Shown here piece by piece: positions 8,216-17,643 of a stretch of 64,000 nt of DNA. Under the pieces are notes generated by a model. It saw nothing but the letters and a program-made list of their open reading frames with translations, did not search any database and was not told where the DNA came from. Both the position numbers and the translations under genes were made by a program. Positions within the stretch are counted from its first letter, which is position 1. Every line of letters begins with the position of its first letter. Origin of the DNA: an uncultured Lachnospiraceae bacterium (GTDB lineage Bacteria; Bacillota; Clostridia; Lachnospirales; Lachnospiraceae); assembly GCA_934294885.1 (NCBI GenBank), contig CAKRAK010000007.1, forward strand, positions 29,455-93,454, written 5' to 3'.

Positions 8216-10039
8216 ATGAACAAAAATATGAGAAGAAATCTGATTTCCTATATTGTGCTGTTTCTGCTGATTGTCGGTGTGATTGCATTAGTACAGGGAA
8301 GTAATCAGAATGTAGATGTATCATATACAGAGATGAATTTTGTTGAGGATTTGGAAAATAACAAAATCTCATCTGTATATGTACAACAGAATGCAGAAGT
8401 ACCTACAGGTACGGTCACTTTATCAATGAAGGACCATTCCGTGGTACAGTTTTTTGTGCCGGATGTGAATGAATTGCAGCAGACATTTTCCGATATTGTT
8501 ACGGAGAACAAGTATGATGTTGGTTTCTCTATGGAAGATGTAAAGCGGCCAAGCTTCATTGAAAAAATTATGCCATATATGTTCGGTCTGATTGCATTGT
8601 TAGTATTGTTTATGTTGATGGCCGGTATGCAGGGTGCCGGTAGTGGCGGTGGAGCCATGATGAATTTCGGAAAAAGCCGTGCACATATGATCTCAGATGA
8701 AGATAATAAGATTACTTTTGCGGATGTTGCCGGATTGAAGGAAGAAAAGGAAGACTTAGCAGAGGTTGTTGATTTCTTGAAAAATCCGGGAAAATTCATC
8801 TCCCTCGGTGCAAGAATCCCTAAGGGAATGTTGTTGGTAGGTCCTCCGGGAACCGGTAAAACTCTTTTGGCAAAGGCAGTTGCCGGAGAAGCTCATGTGC
8901 CGTTTTTCTCTATTGCCGGTTCGGATTTCGTAGAGATGTTTGTTGGTGTAGGTGCATCCCGTGTAAGAGATTTATTTGCGGAAGCAAAGAAACACAGCCC
9001 ATGTATTATTTTTATTGATGAGATTGATGCGGTTGCCCGTCGTCGTGGCTCCGGTTTAGGTGGCGGACATGATGAGAGAGAACAGACATTGAACCAGATG
9101 CTTGTTGAGATGGATGGATTTTCAGAGCATGAGGGTATCATTGTAATGGCAGCAACAAACCGTGTGGATATTTTGGACCCTGCTATTTTGCGTCCGGGTC
9201 GTTTTGACCGTAAAGTAAATGTCGGAAAGCCGGATGTAAAGGGTAGAGAAGAGATATTGACAGTTCATACAAAGAACAAGCCGTTAAGTGAAACTGTTGA
9301 TTTAAAAGAGATTGCCCGGACTACAGCAGGTTTTTCCGGTGCGGATTTAGAGAACTTGATGAATGAGTCGGCAATTTATGCAGCCAGGGATAACCGGAAA
9401 TATATCATAAAAGAAGATATTGACCGGGCATTCATTAAGGTTGGTATCGGAACAGAGCGTAAATCAAGAGTAATTCCGAGAGAGGATTTGCGGATTACAG
9501 CATACCATGAAGCAGGTCACGCTATTTTGTTCCATGTGTTAGAGGGTGTGGGACCTGTATATACCGTATCGATTATTCCGACAGGACAGGGTGCGGCAGG
9601 ATATACGATGCCGTTGCCGGAGAAGGATAATGTTCATCTTACAAGAGGTAAGTTGTTGAACGATATCAAGGTTAGCTTAGGTGGACGTATTGCAGAGGAG
9701 ATGGTAATGGATGATATTTCGGCAGGTGCGTCTCAGGATATCAAACAGGCGACTTCTCTCGCCCGTTCTATGGTAACAGAGTTTGGTATGTCCAGTCAGC
9801 TTGGTATGATCAATTATGATGATGAAGATGAGAAAGTAAGTGAATATACTTCTTCTATCATTGACAAGGAGATTAAGGCAATTATTGATGACTGCTATCA
9901 GGAAGCAAAAAGATTGTTGGAAGAAAATATTGATATTCTTCATACCTGTGCAAGTCTGTTATTAGAGAAAGAGCGAATTGACCGTGCAGAGTTCGAGGCT
10001 TTGTTTGAGAATCGGAGTGTTACTCCAACAGAAATTTAA
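8216..10039 (+). CDS. ftsH: ATP-dependent zinc metalloprotease FtsH (first copy)
   Basis: 607 residues. Two membrane segments (about 8-27 and 117-137) flank a short extracytoplasmic domain. Then come an AAA module with Walker A GPPGTGKT at 209-216, Walker B FIDEID at 266-271 and the second region of homology around 315-333. The M41 protease follows, with zinc site HEAGH at 431-435. FtsH degrades misfolded and regulatory membrane and cytosolic proteins. It starts 17 bases after hpt behind AAAAGGAG. A second, longer FtsH lies at 17707-19794. Confidence 0.95.
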   Translation: MNKNMRRNLISYIVLFLLIVGVIALVQGSNQNVDVSYTEMNFVEDLENNKISSVYVQQNAEVPTGTVTLSMKDHSVVQFFVPDVNELQQTFSDIVTENKYDVGFSMEDVKRPSFIEKIMPYMFGLIALLVLFMLMAGMQGAGSGGGAMMNFGKSRAHMISDEDNKITFADVAGLKEEKEDLAEVVDFLKNPGKFISLGARIPKGMLLVGPPGTGKTLLAKAVAGEAHVPFFSIAGSDFVEMFVGVGASRVRDLFAEAKKHSPCIIFIDEIDAVARRRGSGLGGGHDEREQTLNQMLVEMDGFSEHEGIIVMAATNRVDILDPAILRPGRFDRKVNVGKPDVKGREEILTVHTKNKPLSETVDLKEIARTTAGFSGADLENLMNESAIYAARDNRKYIIKEDIDRAFIKVGIGTERKSRVIPREDLRITAYHEAGHAILFHVLEGVGPVYTVSIIPTGQGAAGYTMPLPEKDNVHLTRGKLLNDIKVSLGGRIAEEMVMDDISAGASQDIKQATSLARSMVTEFGMSSQLGMINYDDEDEKVSEYTSSIIDKEIKAIIDDCYQEAKRLLEENIDILHTCASLLLEKERIDRAEFEALFENRSVTPTEI

Positions 10040-10110
10040 TCTTAGAAGGATAGGACAAAACCCGGATTCATTGGTTAAATCGTTTAAAAAAACAAGGATG
10101 CAAAGAATAA

Positions 10111-10157
10111 AAAACAGCCTTTGTTGTGCAAGTTTACAACAGCGGCTGTTTTTTTTA
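10111..10157 (+). terminator. Rho-independent terminator after ftsH
   Basis: AAAACAGCC pairs with GGCTGTTTT around an inner TTGTTGTG/TTTACAACAG part, followed by a T run. It closes the long plus-strand sporulation/tilS/ftsH run. Confidence 0.9.
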
Positions 10158-10357
10158 ATCAAATTAAACAAATATGGGGCTTATTTGGATATTTTTTACA
10201 AGGGAAATTGACGATTTGCACAAAAGAATTTGAAAAATAAAAGATTGTTTGTGAACACTTTTATTGGATTATACGTATAATAATACTTGTAACCCCCCCA
10301 ATACATTATATATTTTTTTGCTACACCCCATAAGTAACAAAAAAATACCTTCTCCAG
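10158..10357. other. AT-rich convergent gap with no gene
   Basis: About 200 bases between the ftsH terminator and the terminator of the minus-strand plsC gene. It contains a C7 run near 10294, a TATAAT-like hexamer near 10278 without a good -35, and an isolated TTTGCACAAAAG that resembles the end of the palindromic elements. I see no reading frame or convincing RNA. Confidence 0.4.
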
Positions 10358-10391
10358 AAAAGGACAGTCGATCGGTAGACTGTCCTTTTTG
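10357..10391 (-). terminator. Terminator of the plsC - lysA unit
   Basis: AAAAGGACAGTC pairs with GACTGTCCTTTT around an 8-base loop. The T run on the minus strand follows the arm, 13 bases after the plsC stop. It is symmetric enough to work for both strands. Confidence 0.8.
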
Positions 10392-10403
10392 CTTGCGAAA
10401 AAA

Positions 10404-11141
10404 TCAATTATGAAATTTGTCTTTGTTTGCTTCGATAACCTCTATAATTCGGTTGCGAACCATTTCGGCAATCTCTGCTGTTTTTAATCCTTTATATTCC
10501 TCATATGGAATTGCCGGTAGTACGTGAAGCTGAACATCTACCCGGTTTGTATCAGGCTTGTCAAAGGGAAGATAGGAATCAATAATGGCAATCGGAACAA
10601 TCGGACATTTTGCCTTTGTAGCTGCCTTAAAGCTGCCGTGTTTAAATTCTCCCGGTGTGTTTCCGTTTTTGGAACGGGTACCTTCCGGAAAAATCAGGAA
10701 GTTACGTCCTTCTTTTACCTGTTTTGCCACTTCGTTAATGGTCTGAAGTCCCTGTTTTGGATCTTCCCGGTCCATATATAGGCCGCCGAGAATGTTTACA
10801 AGGTGCTTCAATCCGAAAATATGCTCCGTCTCTTTCTTGATTACCACACCAAAGGGATCGGGATCGACATTTGCCAGACCCATTACATCAAATAAGCCCT
10901 GGTGATTTGGATACATGATGTAGCTTTCCTTTGGAAGGGTATCAAATCCGAATCCGTGTACGATTACGTTTCCGGATGGGCATCCTCTGATGCCCAATTC
11001 CCGTATAAATTTATATTTCTTTTCTTCGCTTATCTTATCATTTTCATAGTAATGAAACATGGTTGCCAGTAATCGTGGCATATGAATGGCATTACGTCGA
11101 ATAATAAGCTTCAATCTTTTTGGAAGTTTTGTCATGTCCAC
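10404..11141 (-). CDS. plsC: 1-acyl-sn-glycerol-3-phosphate acyltransferase (PlsC-like)
   Basis: 245 residues of the lysophospholipid acyltransferase family. The catalytic HX4D is His80 to Asp85 (NHQGLFD), and the substrate-binding motif FPEGTRS is at residues 151-157. The enzyme acylates lysophosphatidic acid to phosphatidic acid at the membrane. It starts 3 bases after the lysA stop, so the two share one transcript. The pairing with lysA has no obvious metabolic logic. The N terminus is longer and more basic than in minimal PlsC. Confidence 0.88.
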   Translation of the reverse strand: MDMTKLPKRLKLIIRRNAIHMPRLLATMFHYYENDKISEEKKYKFIRELGIRGCPSGNVIVHGFGFDTLPKESYIMYPNHQGLFDVMGLANVDPDPFGVVIKKETEHIFGLKHLVNILGGLYMDREDPKQGLQTINEVAKQVKEGRNFLIFPEGTRSKNGNTPGEFKHGSFKAATKAKCPIVPIAIIDSYLPFDKPDTNRVDVQLHVLPAIPYEEYKGLKTAEIAEMVRNRIIEVIEANKDKFHN

Positions 11142-11144
11142 TCC

Positions 11145-12410
11145 TTATAATTCAACATCCCAGAAGCCTTCCAGTGTGGCGAAATAATCTTCCGGTGTCT
11201 CTGCACGACGAATCATCTTTGTGCTGCCATCTTCCCGAAGAAGAATTTCAGATGATTTTAATTTGCCGTTATAGTTATAACCCATTGCAAATCCGTGAGC
11301 ACCGGTGTCATGAATTACTAAGATATCACCCATGTCAATTTTAGGAAGCTTACGGTCGATTGCAAATTTGTCATTGTTTTCGCATAAAGAACCTGTAATA
11401 TCATACATATGGTCGCAAGGCTCGTTTTCCTTGCCAAGAACCGTAATATGATGGTATGCACCGTACATAGCAGGTCTCATTAAGTTAACCGCACAGGCAT
11501 CAACACCGATGTATTCCTTGTGGGTATGTTTTTCGTGGATTGCTTTTGTAATCAAATGTCCGTAAGGGGCTAACATAAAACGTCCGAGCTCTGTGTAAAT
11601 TGCTACATCACCCATTCCGGCAGGAACTAAGATTTCTTCGTATGCTTTACGAACACCTTCTCCAATGGCAAGAATGTCATTTGGCTCCTTATCAGGTGTA
11701 TAAGGAATACCGATACCGCCGGATAAATTGATAAATGTAATATGTGCTCCGGTTTCTTCTTTTAATTCTACTGCTGTCTGGAATAAGATCTTAGCAAGTG
11801 TTGGATAATATTCGTTTGTAACAGTGTTGCTGGCTAAGAATGAATGCATACCGAATTCTTCTACACCAAGCTCCATTAACCGCTTGTAGGCTTCTGTCAT
11901 TTGTGGACGGGTAAGTCCGTACTTTGCATCACCGGGATTATCCATAATTGTCGTCGCAATGGCAAATTTTCCACCCGGATTATAACGACAGCTCATTCTC
12001 TTTGGTAAAGTGCCGATGGTTTCTTTTAAGAAATCAATATGTGTAATATCATCTAAGTTGATGGTCGCACCAAGCTTTGCAGCGAAAGCAAATTCTTCCG
12101 CAGGGGTATCATTAGAAGAAAACATGATGTCTTTTCCGGCAAAACCGCACTTATCAGACATCAGTAGCTCTGTATAAGAAGAACAGTCGGTTCCACAGCC
12201 TTCTTCCTTTAAGATTTTCAGGATAGTAGGATTTGGAGTTGCTTTTACAGCAAAGAACTCTTTGTAGCCTTTATTCCAGGAAAATGCTTTCTGTAATTTT
12301 CTTGCATTCTCCCGGATGCCCTTTTCATCATAGAGATGGAAGGGGGTAGGATAGAGCTTGCACATTTCTTCAGCCTGTTCTTTTGTAACAAATGGTGTTT
12401 TCATAGTCAT
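11145..12410 (-). CDS. lysA: Diaminopimelate decarboxylase
   Basis: About 421 residues of the fold-III PLP decarboxylase family. The PLP lysine is Lys56 in FFAVKATPN, the glycine-rich phosphate site is LSGGIGIPYTP, and the C-terminal substrate motif is GSLCENNDKFA. It converts meso-diaminopimelate to lysine, the last step of the pathway. A second ATG at 12404 (start MKTPFV) is better spaced from the AAAGGA, so the true protein may be two residues shorter. Its own promoter lies upstream. The dapA and dapB genes of the same pathway are at 41-43 kb. Confidence 0.92.
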   Translation of the reverse strand: MTMKTPFVTKEQAEEMCKLYPTPFHLYDEKGIRENARKLQKAFSWNKGYKEFFAVKATPNPTILKILKEEGCGTDCSSYTELLMSDKCGFAGKDIMFSSNDTPAEEFAFAAKLGATINLDDITHIDFLKETIGTLPKRMSCRYNPGGKFAIATTIMDNPGDAKYGLTRPQMTEAYKRLMELGVEEFGMHSFLASNTVTNEYYPTLAKILFQTAVELKEETGAHITFINLSGGIGIPYTPDKEPNDILAIGEGVRKAYEEILVPAGMGDVAIYTELGRFMLAPYGHLITKAIHEKHTHKEYIGVDACAVNLMRPAMYGAYHHITVLGKENEPCDHMYDITGSLCENNDKFAIDRKLPKIDMGDILVIHDTGAHGFAMGYNYNGKLKSSEILLREDGSTKMIRRAETPEDYFATLEGFWDVEL

Positions 12411-12515
12411 AATTCCTTTCCCTGTATTTGTAGTATGTAGATAATTTTTTATAAAATTAATTATTTTATTATCTATGATCTTGCAGTCCTGTCTGTAAAA
12501 GACACAACTAATAAC

Positions 12516-12543
12516 ATAATAAAGTAATTTGAGTGTTTGTCAA
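12516..12543 (-). promoter_or_regulatory. Candidate sigma-A promoter of lysA
   Basis: On the minus strand TTGACA (12543-12538) and TATTAT (12521-12516) are 16 bases apart, about 105 bases before the lysA start. No riboswitch-like fold is evident in the leader, in contrast to dapA. Confidence 0.55.
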
Positions 12544-12575
12544 GTAACCGGAAGGGGTTTGTTACCCTGAACGAA

Positions 12576-12601
12576 GGGTTTTCCTGTCATTGGAAAATCC
12601 C
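12576..12601. other. Perfect hairpin in the lysA-ptsH gap
   Basis: GGGTTTTCC and GGAAAATCCC flank a 7-base loop. There is no T run on either strand, so it is not a plain terminator. It lies just upstream of the promoters of both divergent genes and might be an operator. The rest of the ~600-base gap holds the two promoters and the palindromic element copy B. Confidence 0.4.
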
Positions 12602-12659
12602 TGCTTTCCCGATGACCTAAAATGATATCAAAAATCAGAACTTTATTTTGAATCTAATC

Positions 12660-12689
12660 TTGACAAAATACAGTCTTTTATAGTATTAT
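12660..12689 (+). promoter_or_regulatory. Candidate sigma-A promoter of ptsH
   Basis: TTGACA at 12660-12665 and TATTAT at 12684-12689 with an 18-base spacer. The start of ptsH is about 310 bases downstream, so the leader would include the palindromic element copy B. Confidence 0.55.
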
Positions 12690-12856
12690 TTTCTTAGTGA
12701 TACGGCGTGTTACTTGTTACTATGAGTGAATGAGGCATTAACTGTACATGAATATTTGAGGATATTTATGTTTGTTGATGCCCTTTTTTTTACCCGTATA
12801 TAACGATGTATATATTACGTCTGTACATTTCGGATTGAAAATGAACGAAGGCGTAA

Positions 12857-12989
12857 ATAATATAATGTCGGGTAACTGCAAAATGATTCGCAGCCTAAGT
12901 TATTTGTGCAAAATTTATATGATATATACATATTAAATTTTGCACAAATGTAGAGTGAAGGGTTTTGCAAACGCCTGATAATATAATGT
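12857..12989. repeat. Palindromic interspersed element, copy B (short form with flanking direct repeats)
   Basis: The centre (12903-12948) is a palindrome of TTTGTGCAAAATTTATATG and its near reverse complement, lacking the ~95-base interior of copies A and C. Outer arms include TGCAAAA and TTTTGCAAACGCC. An identical 12-base direct repeat ATAATATAATGT lies at 12857-12868 and 12978-12989, as expected of a target duplication. It ends about 20 bases before the ptsH start. Confidence 0.7.
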
Positions 12990-13007
12990 GAAAGTGAGGA
13001 GATTAAG

Positions 13008-13265
13008 ATGAAAGAATTTAAGTATGTTATCACAGACGAGATTGGAATCCATGCAAGACCGGCCGGAATGCTTGCAAAAGAAGCAAAAGCATTTTCCTCT
13101 AAAATTACATTAGAGGCAAACGGAAAAAGTGCGGAGGTTACAAAGCTTATGGCTGTTATGAGTCTTGGTGTTAAGACCGGCGCAGAGGTTGTGATTAAGG
13201 CTGAAGGTGAAGACGAAGATGCAGCAATCGCAAAAATGGAAGAGTTCATGAAGGCAAATCTGTAA
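13008..13265 (+). CDS. ptsH: Phosphocarrier protein HPr
   Basis: 85 residues. The active-site His15 is in GIHARPAG, so it can carry phosphate from enzyme I to sugar-specific EIIA domains. At the position of the regulatory Ser46 (normally AKSIMGVMS) it has TKLMAVMS, that is Lys46. It therefore should not be a substrate for HPr kinase at that site. The Crh-like protein at 26803 shows the opposite pattern. A GAGGAG lies before the ATG. ptsI follows after 137 bases with an intervening hairpin. Confidence 0.95.
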   Translation: MKEFKYVITDEIGIHARPAGMLAKEAKAFSSKITLEANGKSAEVTKLMAVMSLGVKTGAEVVIKAEGEDEDAAIAKMEEFMKANL

Positions 13266-13298
13266 GATTGAACGAATACCCATCGTGAAAAGAGAAAA

Positions 13299-13330
13299 CA
13301 GGCTGTTACACATTGAAGTGTCACAGCCTG
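13299..13330 (+). other. Intercistronic hairpin between ptsH and ptsI
   Basis: CAGGCTGTTACAC pairs with GTGTCACAGCCTG with one mismatch around a 6-base loop, followed by ATTTT only. A weak terminator here would yield more HPr than enzyme I, or it may protect the ptsH message. Confidence 0.6.
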
Positions 13331-13402
13331 ATTTTGGATAGAGATATATGGGACATGGCATCTGCCGTGGTATCTCGGGGTTGCGATGTAAGAAGGAGGT
13401 TT

Positions 13403-15034
13403 ATGGAAATGATGGAGAAATTTTCGGGAAAAGCAATTTTTAAAGGAACAGCAATTGGAAAAATTTTATTTTATTCTAAGAATGAGCAGCAGGTAAAACG
13501 TGAGAAAATTGATGATGCAGATGCAGAAATTGCCCGATATGAAAAAGCAAAAGAAACAGCAATCCAACAACTGGGTGTACTCCATGACAAAGCAGTGGCA
13601 GAGGTTGGAGAAGACAATGCCATGATATTTGAAGTACATGCCATGATGTTAGAGGATGAGGATTATAATGAGTCTGTATATAACATTATACGTAACGAAG
13701 GTGTGAATGCGGAGTTTGCGGTGGCAACCACCGGAGATAATTTTTCCGTTATGTTTGCACAGATGGATGATGAATATTTTAAGGCAAGAGCCGCAGATGT
13801 AAAGGATATTTCCGAGCGGGTGATTACGGTATTGCATGGTGGTGCTGCAAACGGTGATTTGGGTGATGAGCCGGTAATTGTTGTGGCAGAGGATCTTGCA
13901 CCAAGTGAAACCGTACAGATGGATAAGAGTAAGCTTCTTGCATTTGTTACCCGGTTGGGTTCTTCTAATTCCCATACTGCTATTTTAGCCAGAACAATGA
14001 ATATTCCTGCGTTGATCGGTATTGATATCAAAGAAGAGTGGAATGGGAAAAATGCGATTGTAGATGGTAAGAATGGTATCTTCATCGTAGACCCGGATGT
14101 GACCACCTTGCAGACCTATATTGAAGAGAAGAAAAAGGAAGAGGAAGCAGCATTACTTCTTCAGCAGTTAAAGGGACAGCCGGATGAGACAAAGGATGGA
14201 AGACATATTCATCTGTATGCCAATATCGGCAGTGTGGCAGATGTTACAAATGTTTTGGCTAATGATGCAGCCGGAATCGGTTTGTTCAGAAGCGAATTTT
14301 TGTATTTGGAAAAGAATGATTACCCTACAGAGGAGGAGCAGTTCCAGGTATATAAGACTGTAGCCCAGAATATGGCAGGTAAGAAGGTTGTAATCCGGAC
14401 ATTGGATATTGGTGCCGATAAGCAGGTGGATTACTTTAACATGGATCATGAGGATAATCCGGCGATGGGATACCGTGCAATCCGTATTTGCCTGGATCGG
14501 GTTGAAATCTTCAAAACCCAGCTTCGTGCCTTGTATCGTGCTTCCGCATTTGGCACCATTTCTATTATGTTTCCGATGATTATTTCCCTTCAGGAAGTAA
14601 AGGACATCAAGAAGATATGTGAGGAAGTAAGAAAGGAATTGGACGAGCAGGGAATTAAGTATGGTGACGTAGAGCTTGGTATTATGATCGAGACACCGGC
14701 TGCCGTTATGATAAGTGATATGCTGGCAAAAGAGGTGGATTTCTTTAGTATCGGAACCAATGACCTGACTCAGTATACACTGGCAATTGACCGTCAGAAT
14801 CCAAAGCTTGATCATATATATGATTCCCATCATCCTGCAATCCTTCGCATGATTCAGATGGTAATTGACAATGGACATAAAGGTGGTGCATGGGTTGGAA
14901 TCTGCGGTGAGTTAGGTGCAGACACTTCTCTGACAGAAACCTTTGTTAAAATGGGTATTGATGAGCTTTCCGTATCTCCGACATTTGTTTTGCCGGTACG
15001 AAAGGCAATTCGTGAGACGACATTTGAACAATAA
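13403..15034 (+). CDS. ptsI: Phosphoenolpyruvate-protein phosphotransferase (PTS enzyme I)
   Basis: 543 residues from the ATG at 13403, which has AAGGAGG 5 bases upstream; the frame is open further upstream but would run through the intercistronic hairpin. The phosphorylated His191 lies in SNSHTAILAR, where most enzymes I have a GGRTSHTAI-like context. The PEP-binding barrel shows IMIETPAAV, the SIGTNDLTQY motif and ICGELGAD near the end. It transfers phosphate from PEP to HPr His15. It forms a unit with ptsH and is closed by a strong terminator. Confidence 0.96.
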   Translation: MEMMEKFSGKAIFKGTAIGKILFYSKNEQQVKREKIDDADAEIARYEKAKETAIQQLGVLHDKAVAEVGEDNAMIFEVHAMMLEDEDYNESVYNIIRNEGVNAEFAVATTGDNFSVMFAQMDDEYFKARAADVKDISERVITVLHGGAANGDLGDEPVIVVAEDLAPSETVQMDKSKLLAFVTRLGSSNSHTAILARTMNIPALIGIDIKEEWNGKNAIVDGKNGIFIVDPDVTTLQTYIEEKKKEEEAALLLQQLKGQPDETKDGRHIHLYANIGSVADVTNVLANDAAGIGLFRSEFLYLEKNDYPTEEEQFQVYKTVAQNMAGKKVVIRTLDIGADKQVDYFNMDHEDNPAMGYRAIRICLDRVEIFKTQLRALYRASAFGTISIMFPMIISLQEVKDIKKICEEVRKELDEQGIKYGDVELGIMIETPAAVMISDMLAKEVDFFSIGTNDLTQYTLAIDRQNPKLDHIYDSHHPAILRMIQMVIDNGHKGGAWVGICGELGADTSLTETFVKMGIDELSVSPTFVLPVRKAIRETTFEQ

Positions 15035-15060
15035 GGTTGTCAATTGAACAAGGATATATT

Positions 15061-15098
15061 AAAATGCTATTGTGTGTGAGGCACAATAGCATTTTTTT
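15061..15098 (+). terminator. Terminator after ptsI
   Basis: AAAATGCTATTGTG pairs with CACAATAGCATTTT around a short loop, then a T run. Confidence 0.92.
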
Positions 15099-15126
15099 AA
15101 TGAGATTTTGACGAAGGGGATTTATT

Positions 15127-15855
15127 ATGGCACTGAAATTAAAAGATGGTAATACATCAAATACTAATTATGAAGCAGGAAATTCTGCTCAGAGTGGAGA
15201 ACCGAATCCATGGGATAACATGAATATAGAAGGATCCATGGAGCCATATCAGACAACGAGGTCTATTAAGAGTACTTACGCTCCGGAGCAAGAAAATTTG
15301 CATCTGGTACCGAGGCTGTTTCGGTTAATTGGTCTTTTGGTAGTGGTAGGAGTCCTGATTCTGGCAGGAAAGACAATCGTTGCAAAATTAATGCCGGAGG
15401 GAATTGATGTTACAGGTCTGGTAAACAAACCGGAGATTGTACTGGAAAAGCAATTGGGTATTACATTTGAGGATAATACATCGTGGCCGAAAGGACTGCT
15501 GCAGTATTCCGGTGGAAAACTGACCATCCGGGGAGATAAAGATTTAGGTGTCGTTTATATTAACGGTCAGCATGCAGGATTACATATTCATACCAATCAA
15601 TATAAAATGTTTGGGATTCAGGTAGGCATGGCAGAGCAGAAGGCAAATGAAACCCTGACAAAAACCTTCCATCAGGATAACTTTTTAACCCTGATTGATG
15701 AAGAAGGAAAACAGGGAACCACAACCTATTACTATTACAGAACAAGAGAGAATGACTGCATTTCCATCGTGATAAGAAACAATACCAATCGTATCGACAA
15801 TATAACATATTATAATAATTATAAGCAGTTGATCAGTCATGGAGATACCTTTTAA
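15127..15855 (+). CDS. Hypothetical single-pass membrane protein
   Basis: 242 residues with no family I recognise. Residues 1-60 are polar and rich in Asn, Ser and Gln. One membrane segment is at about 64-82. The remaining ~155 residues form a soluble, probably extracytoplasmic domain with many Tyr, Thr and Asn, including a YYYYRTREND segment. It is framed by terminators on both sides, so it is a single-gene unit with its start behind GAAGGGG. Nothing suggests horizontal transfer. Confidence 0.75.
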   Translation: MALKLKDGNTSNTNYEAGNSAQSGEPNPWDNMNIEGSMEPYQTTRSIKSTYAPEQENLHLVPRLFRLIGLLVVVGVLILAGKTIVAKLMPEGIDVTGLVNKPEIVLEKQLGITFEDNTSWPKGLLQYSGGKLTIRGDKDLGVVYINGQHAGLHIHTNQYKMFGIQVGMAEQKANETLTKTFHQDNFLTLIDEEGKQGTTTYYYYRTRENDCISIVIRNNTNRIDNITYYNNYKQLISHGDTF

Positions 15856-15864
15856 TGCGTAAAG

Positions 15865-15923
15865 AAAACACCTGTTTTAATTTGTATGGGCGATGCCCGT
15901 ATCATTAAAACAGGTGTTTTTAT
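15865..15923. terminator. Bidirectional terminator between convergent genes
   Basis: AAAACACCTGTTTTAAT pairs with ATTAAAACAGGTGTTTT. An inner GGGC/GCCC stem extends it. T runs on both strands serve the plus-strand membrane protein and the minus-strand DUF1846 gene, whose stop it abuts. Confidence 0.9.
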
Positions 15924-17413
15924 TAGTTTTTATGATAATAACGATTTGTTTCCTGATATTTTGGTTCGCTGGTTAAGTGCATGCCAAGCCTTTGGAAAAC
16001 CTGTTCGTCAACAGAAGACAGCAGGACAGAGGAATGAGCTTCACAGCCTCGCAGCTTATTCAACTGTTTTAAAGCTAGTGCCGATGTCTCATCCGTAGCA
16101 GCGGAGGAAGATAAGGCAATGAGAATCTCATCTGTATGAAGTCTCGGATTCCGGCTTCCCAAATACTCTGTTTTCAAGGTTTGAATCGGCGCAATCGCTT
16201 TGGAAGAAACAAGCTTTACATCGTGGTCGATTCCTGCAAGAACTTTAATTGCATTAAGTAAGGCTGCGGCAGAAGCCCCTAAAAGCTCTCCGTTTTCTCC
16301 GGTAATAATCCGTCCGTCCGGAAGCTCGATTGCTGCAGTGGGCTGTCCGTTGCTTGCGGCTTCTCTCTTTAATGCAGCCTGGGCTACGGCACGATCTTCT
16401 ATTGTAATTCCTGCCTGTTTCATCAGGATTTCTAATTTGTATATATTATCCTTAGTAGAACCATATCGTTTTTTATCGCAGAGACTTTTGTAATATCTGC
16501 GGATAATCTCCTGTTTGGATGCATCGGAGCATGCGTCATCATCGCAAATGCAGTTTCCTGCCATGTTAACTCCCATGTCTGTCGGTGACTTGTATGGGCT
16601 TTCTCCGTAGATTAGTTCAAACATTGCATTTACAACAGGGAAAATCTCGATATCTCTGTTGTAATTTACGGTTGTTTTGCCATAAGCATCTAAATGAAAT
16701 GGGTCAATCATATTCACATCATTCAAATCGGCTGTTGCAGCTTCATATGCAAGATTGACAGGATGTTTTAACGGAATGTTCCATATTGGGAAGGTTTCAA
16801 ACTTTGCATAGCCTGCCTGAACACCGCGTTTATGTTCATGATATAACTGGGACAGACAAGTTGCCATCTTTCCACTGCCGGGACCCGGCGCGGTAATGAC
16901 TACCAGTGGTCTGCTGGTTTCGATATAATCATTTTTTCCGTAGCCTTCATCACTTACGATTTTTTTGATGTCTCCCGGATATCCCGGTATTTTATAATGG
17001 CGGTAAGAACGGATTCCCAATTCCTTTAATTTCTGTTCAAATAATTCGGCTCCTGCCTGATTTGCGAACTTTGTCAGACAGACGCTGCCTACCATCAGGC
17101 CAACACTGGAAAATGCATCAATTAAGCGAAGCACATCCATGTCATAGGTAATACCGTAGTCACCCCGGACTTTATTTTCTTCTATATCCTCTGCACTGAT
17201 TACGATTACGATTTCTGCCTGCTCCTTTAACTGAAGCAGCATTTGCAGCTTGGAATCCGGTTCAAATCCCGGAAGTACGCGGGAAGCATGATAATCGTCA
17301 AAGAGTTTTCCCCCAAATTCCAGATAAAGTTTATTTCCAAATTTTGCGATTCGCTCTCTGATATGAGAGGATTGCATGTCCAAATATTTCTGATTGTCAA
17401 ATCCTTTTTTCAT
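15923..17413 (-). CDS. DUF1846 domain-containing protein
   Basis: 496 residues matching, in length and in stretches such as FGGKLFDDYHASRVLPGF and ITAPGPGSGKMATCLSQ, the DUF1846 family of uncharacterised Firmicutes and Actinobacteria proteins. The APGPGSGK segment resembles a phosphate-binding loop, and the family is thought to be nucleotide-binding. A CDDDAC cluster lies about residue 290. It is cytoplasmic with no membrane segment. It is a lone gene, divergent from the second ftsH. The biochemical role is unknown. Confidence 0.85.
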   Translation of the reverse strand: MKKGFDNQKYLDMQSSHIRERIAKFGNKLYLEFGGKLFDDYHASRVLPGFEPDSKLQMLLQLKEQAEIVIVISAEDIEENKVRGDYGITYDMDVLRLIDAFSSVGLMVGSVCLTKFANQAGAELFEQKLKELGIRSYRHYKIPGYPGDIKKIVSDEGYGKNDYIETSRPLVVITAPGPGSGKMATCLSQLYHEHKRGVQAGYAKFETFPIWNIPLKHPVNLAYEAATADLNDVNMIDPFHLDAYGKTTVNYNRDIEIFPVVNAMFELIYGESPYKSPTDMGVNMAGNCICDDDACSDASKQEIIRRYYKSLCDKKRYGSTKDNIYKLEILMKQAGITIEDRAVAQAALKREAASNGQPTAAIELPDGRIITGENGELLGASAAALLNAIKVLAGIDHDVKLVSSKAIAPIQTLKTEYLGSRNPRLHTDEILIALSSSAATDETSALALKQLNKLRGCEAHSSVLLSSVDEQVFQRLGMHLTSEPKYQETNRYYHKN

Positions 17414-17643
17414 TTTATTCTCCTTAAAAATACAATTAACCTTTGTATTTTAGCAAGAAAAAAGAAATCTGTAAATGCCTCTGAATGGGAATCTGAAGGA
17501 ATCCGTAAAATTTTTGAAACAAACATTTAAAATAATATTTCATATATGGAAAGAGACATACATACTCTTTAATGATTTGCAAAAAATAAAGAAATAATAA
17601 GGAATTTAAGGAATAACTTCACAGAAAATACATGAAATTTGAA

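Noticed and set aside
10266..10390. Possible small RNA between a TATAAT-like site and the hairpin at 10357-10391
   Set aside because: There is no acceptable -35 hexamer, and the hairpin is explained as the terminator of plsC.
14168..14878. Minus-strand open frame of 236 codons inside ptsI
   Set aside because: It is a shadow of the conserved enzyme I coding frame.
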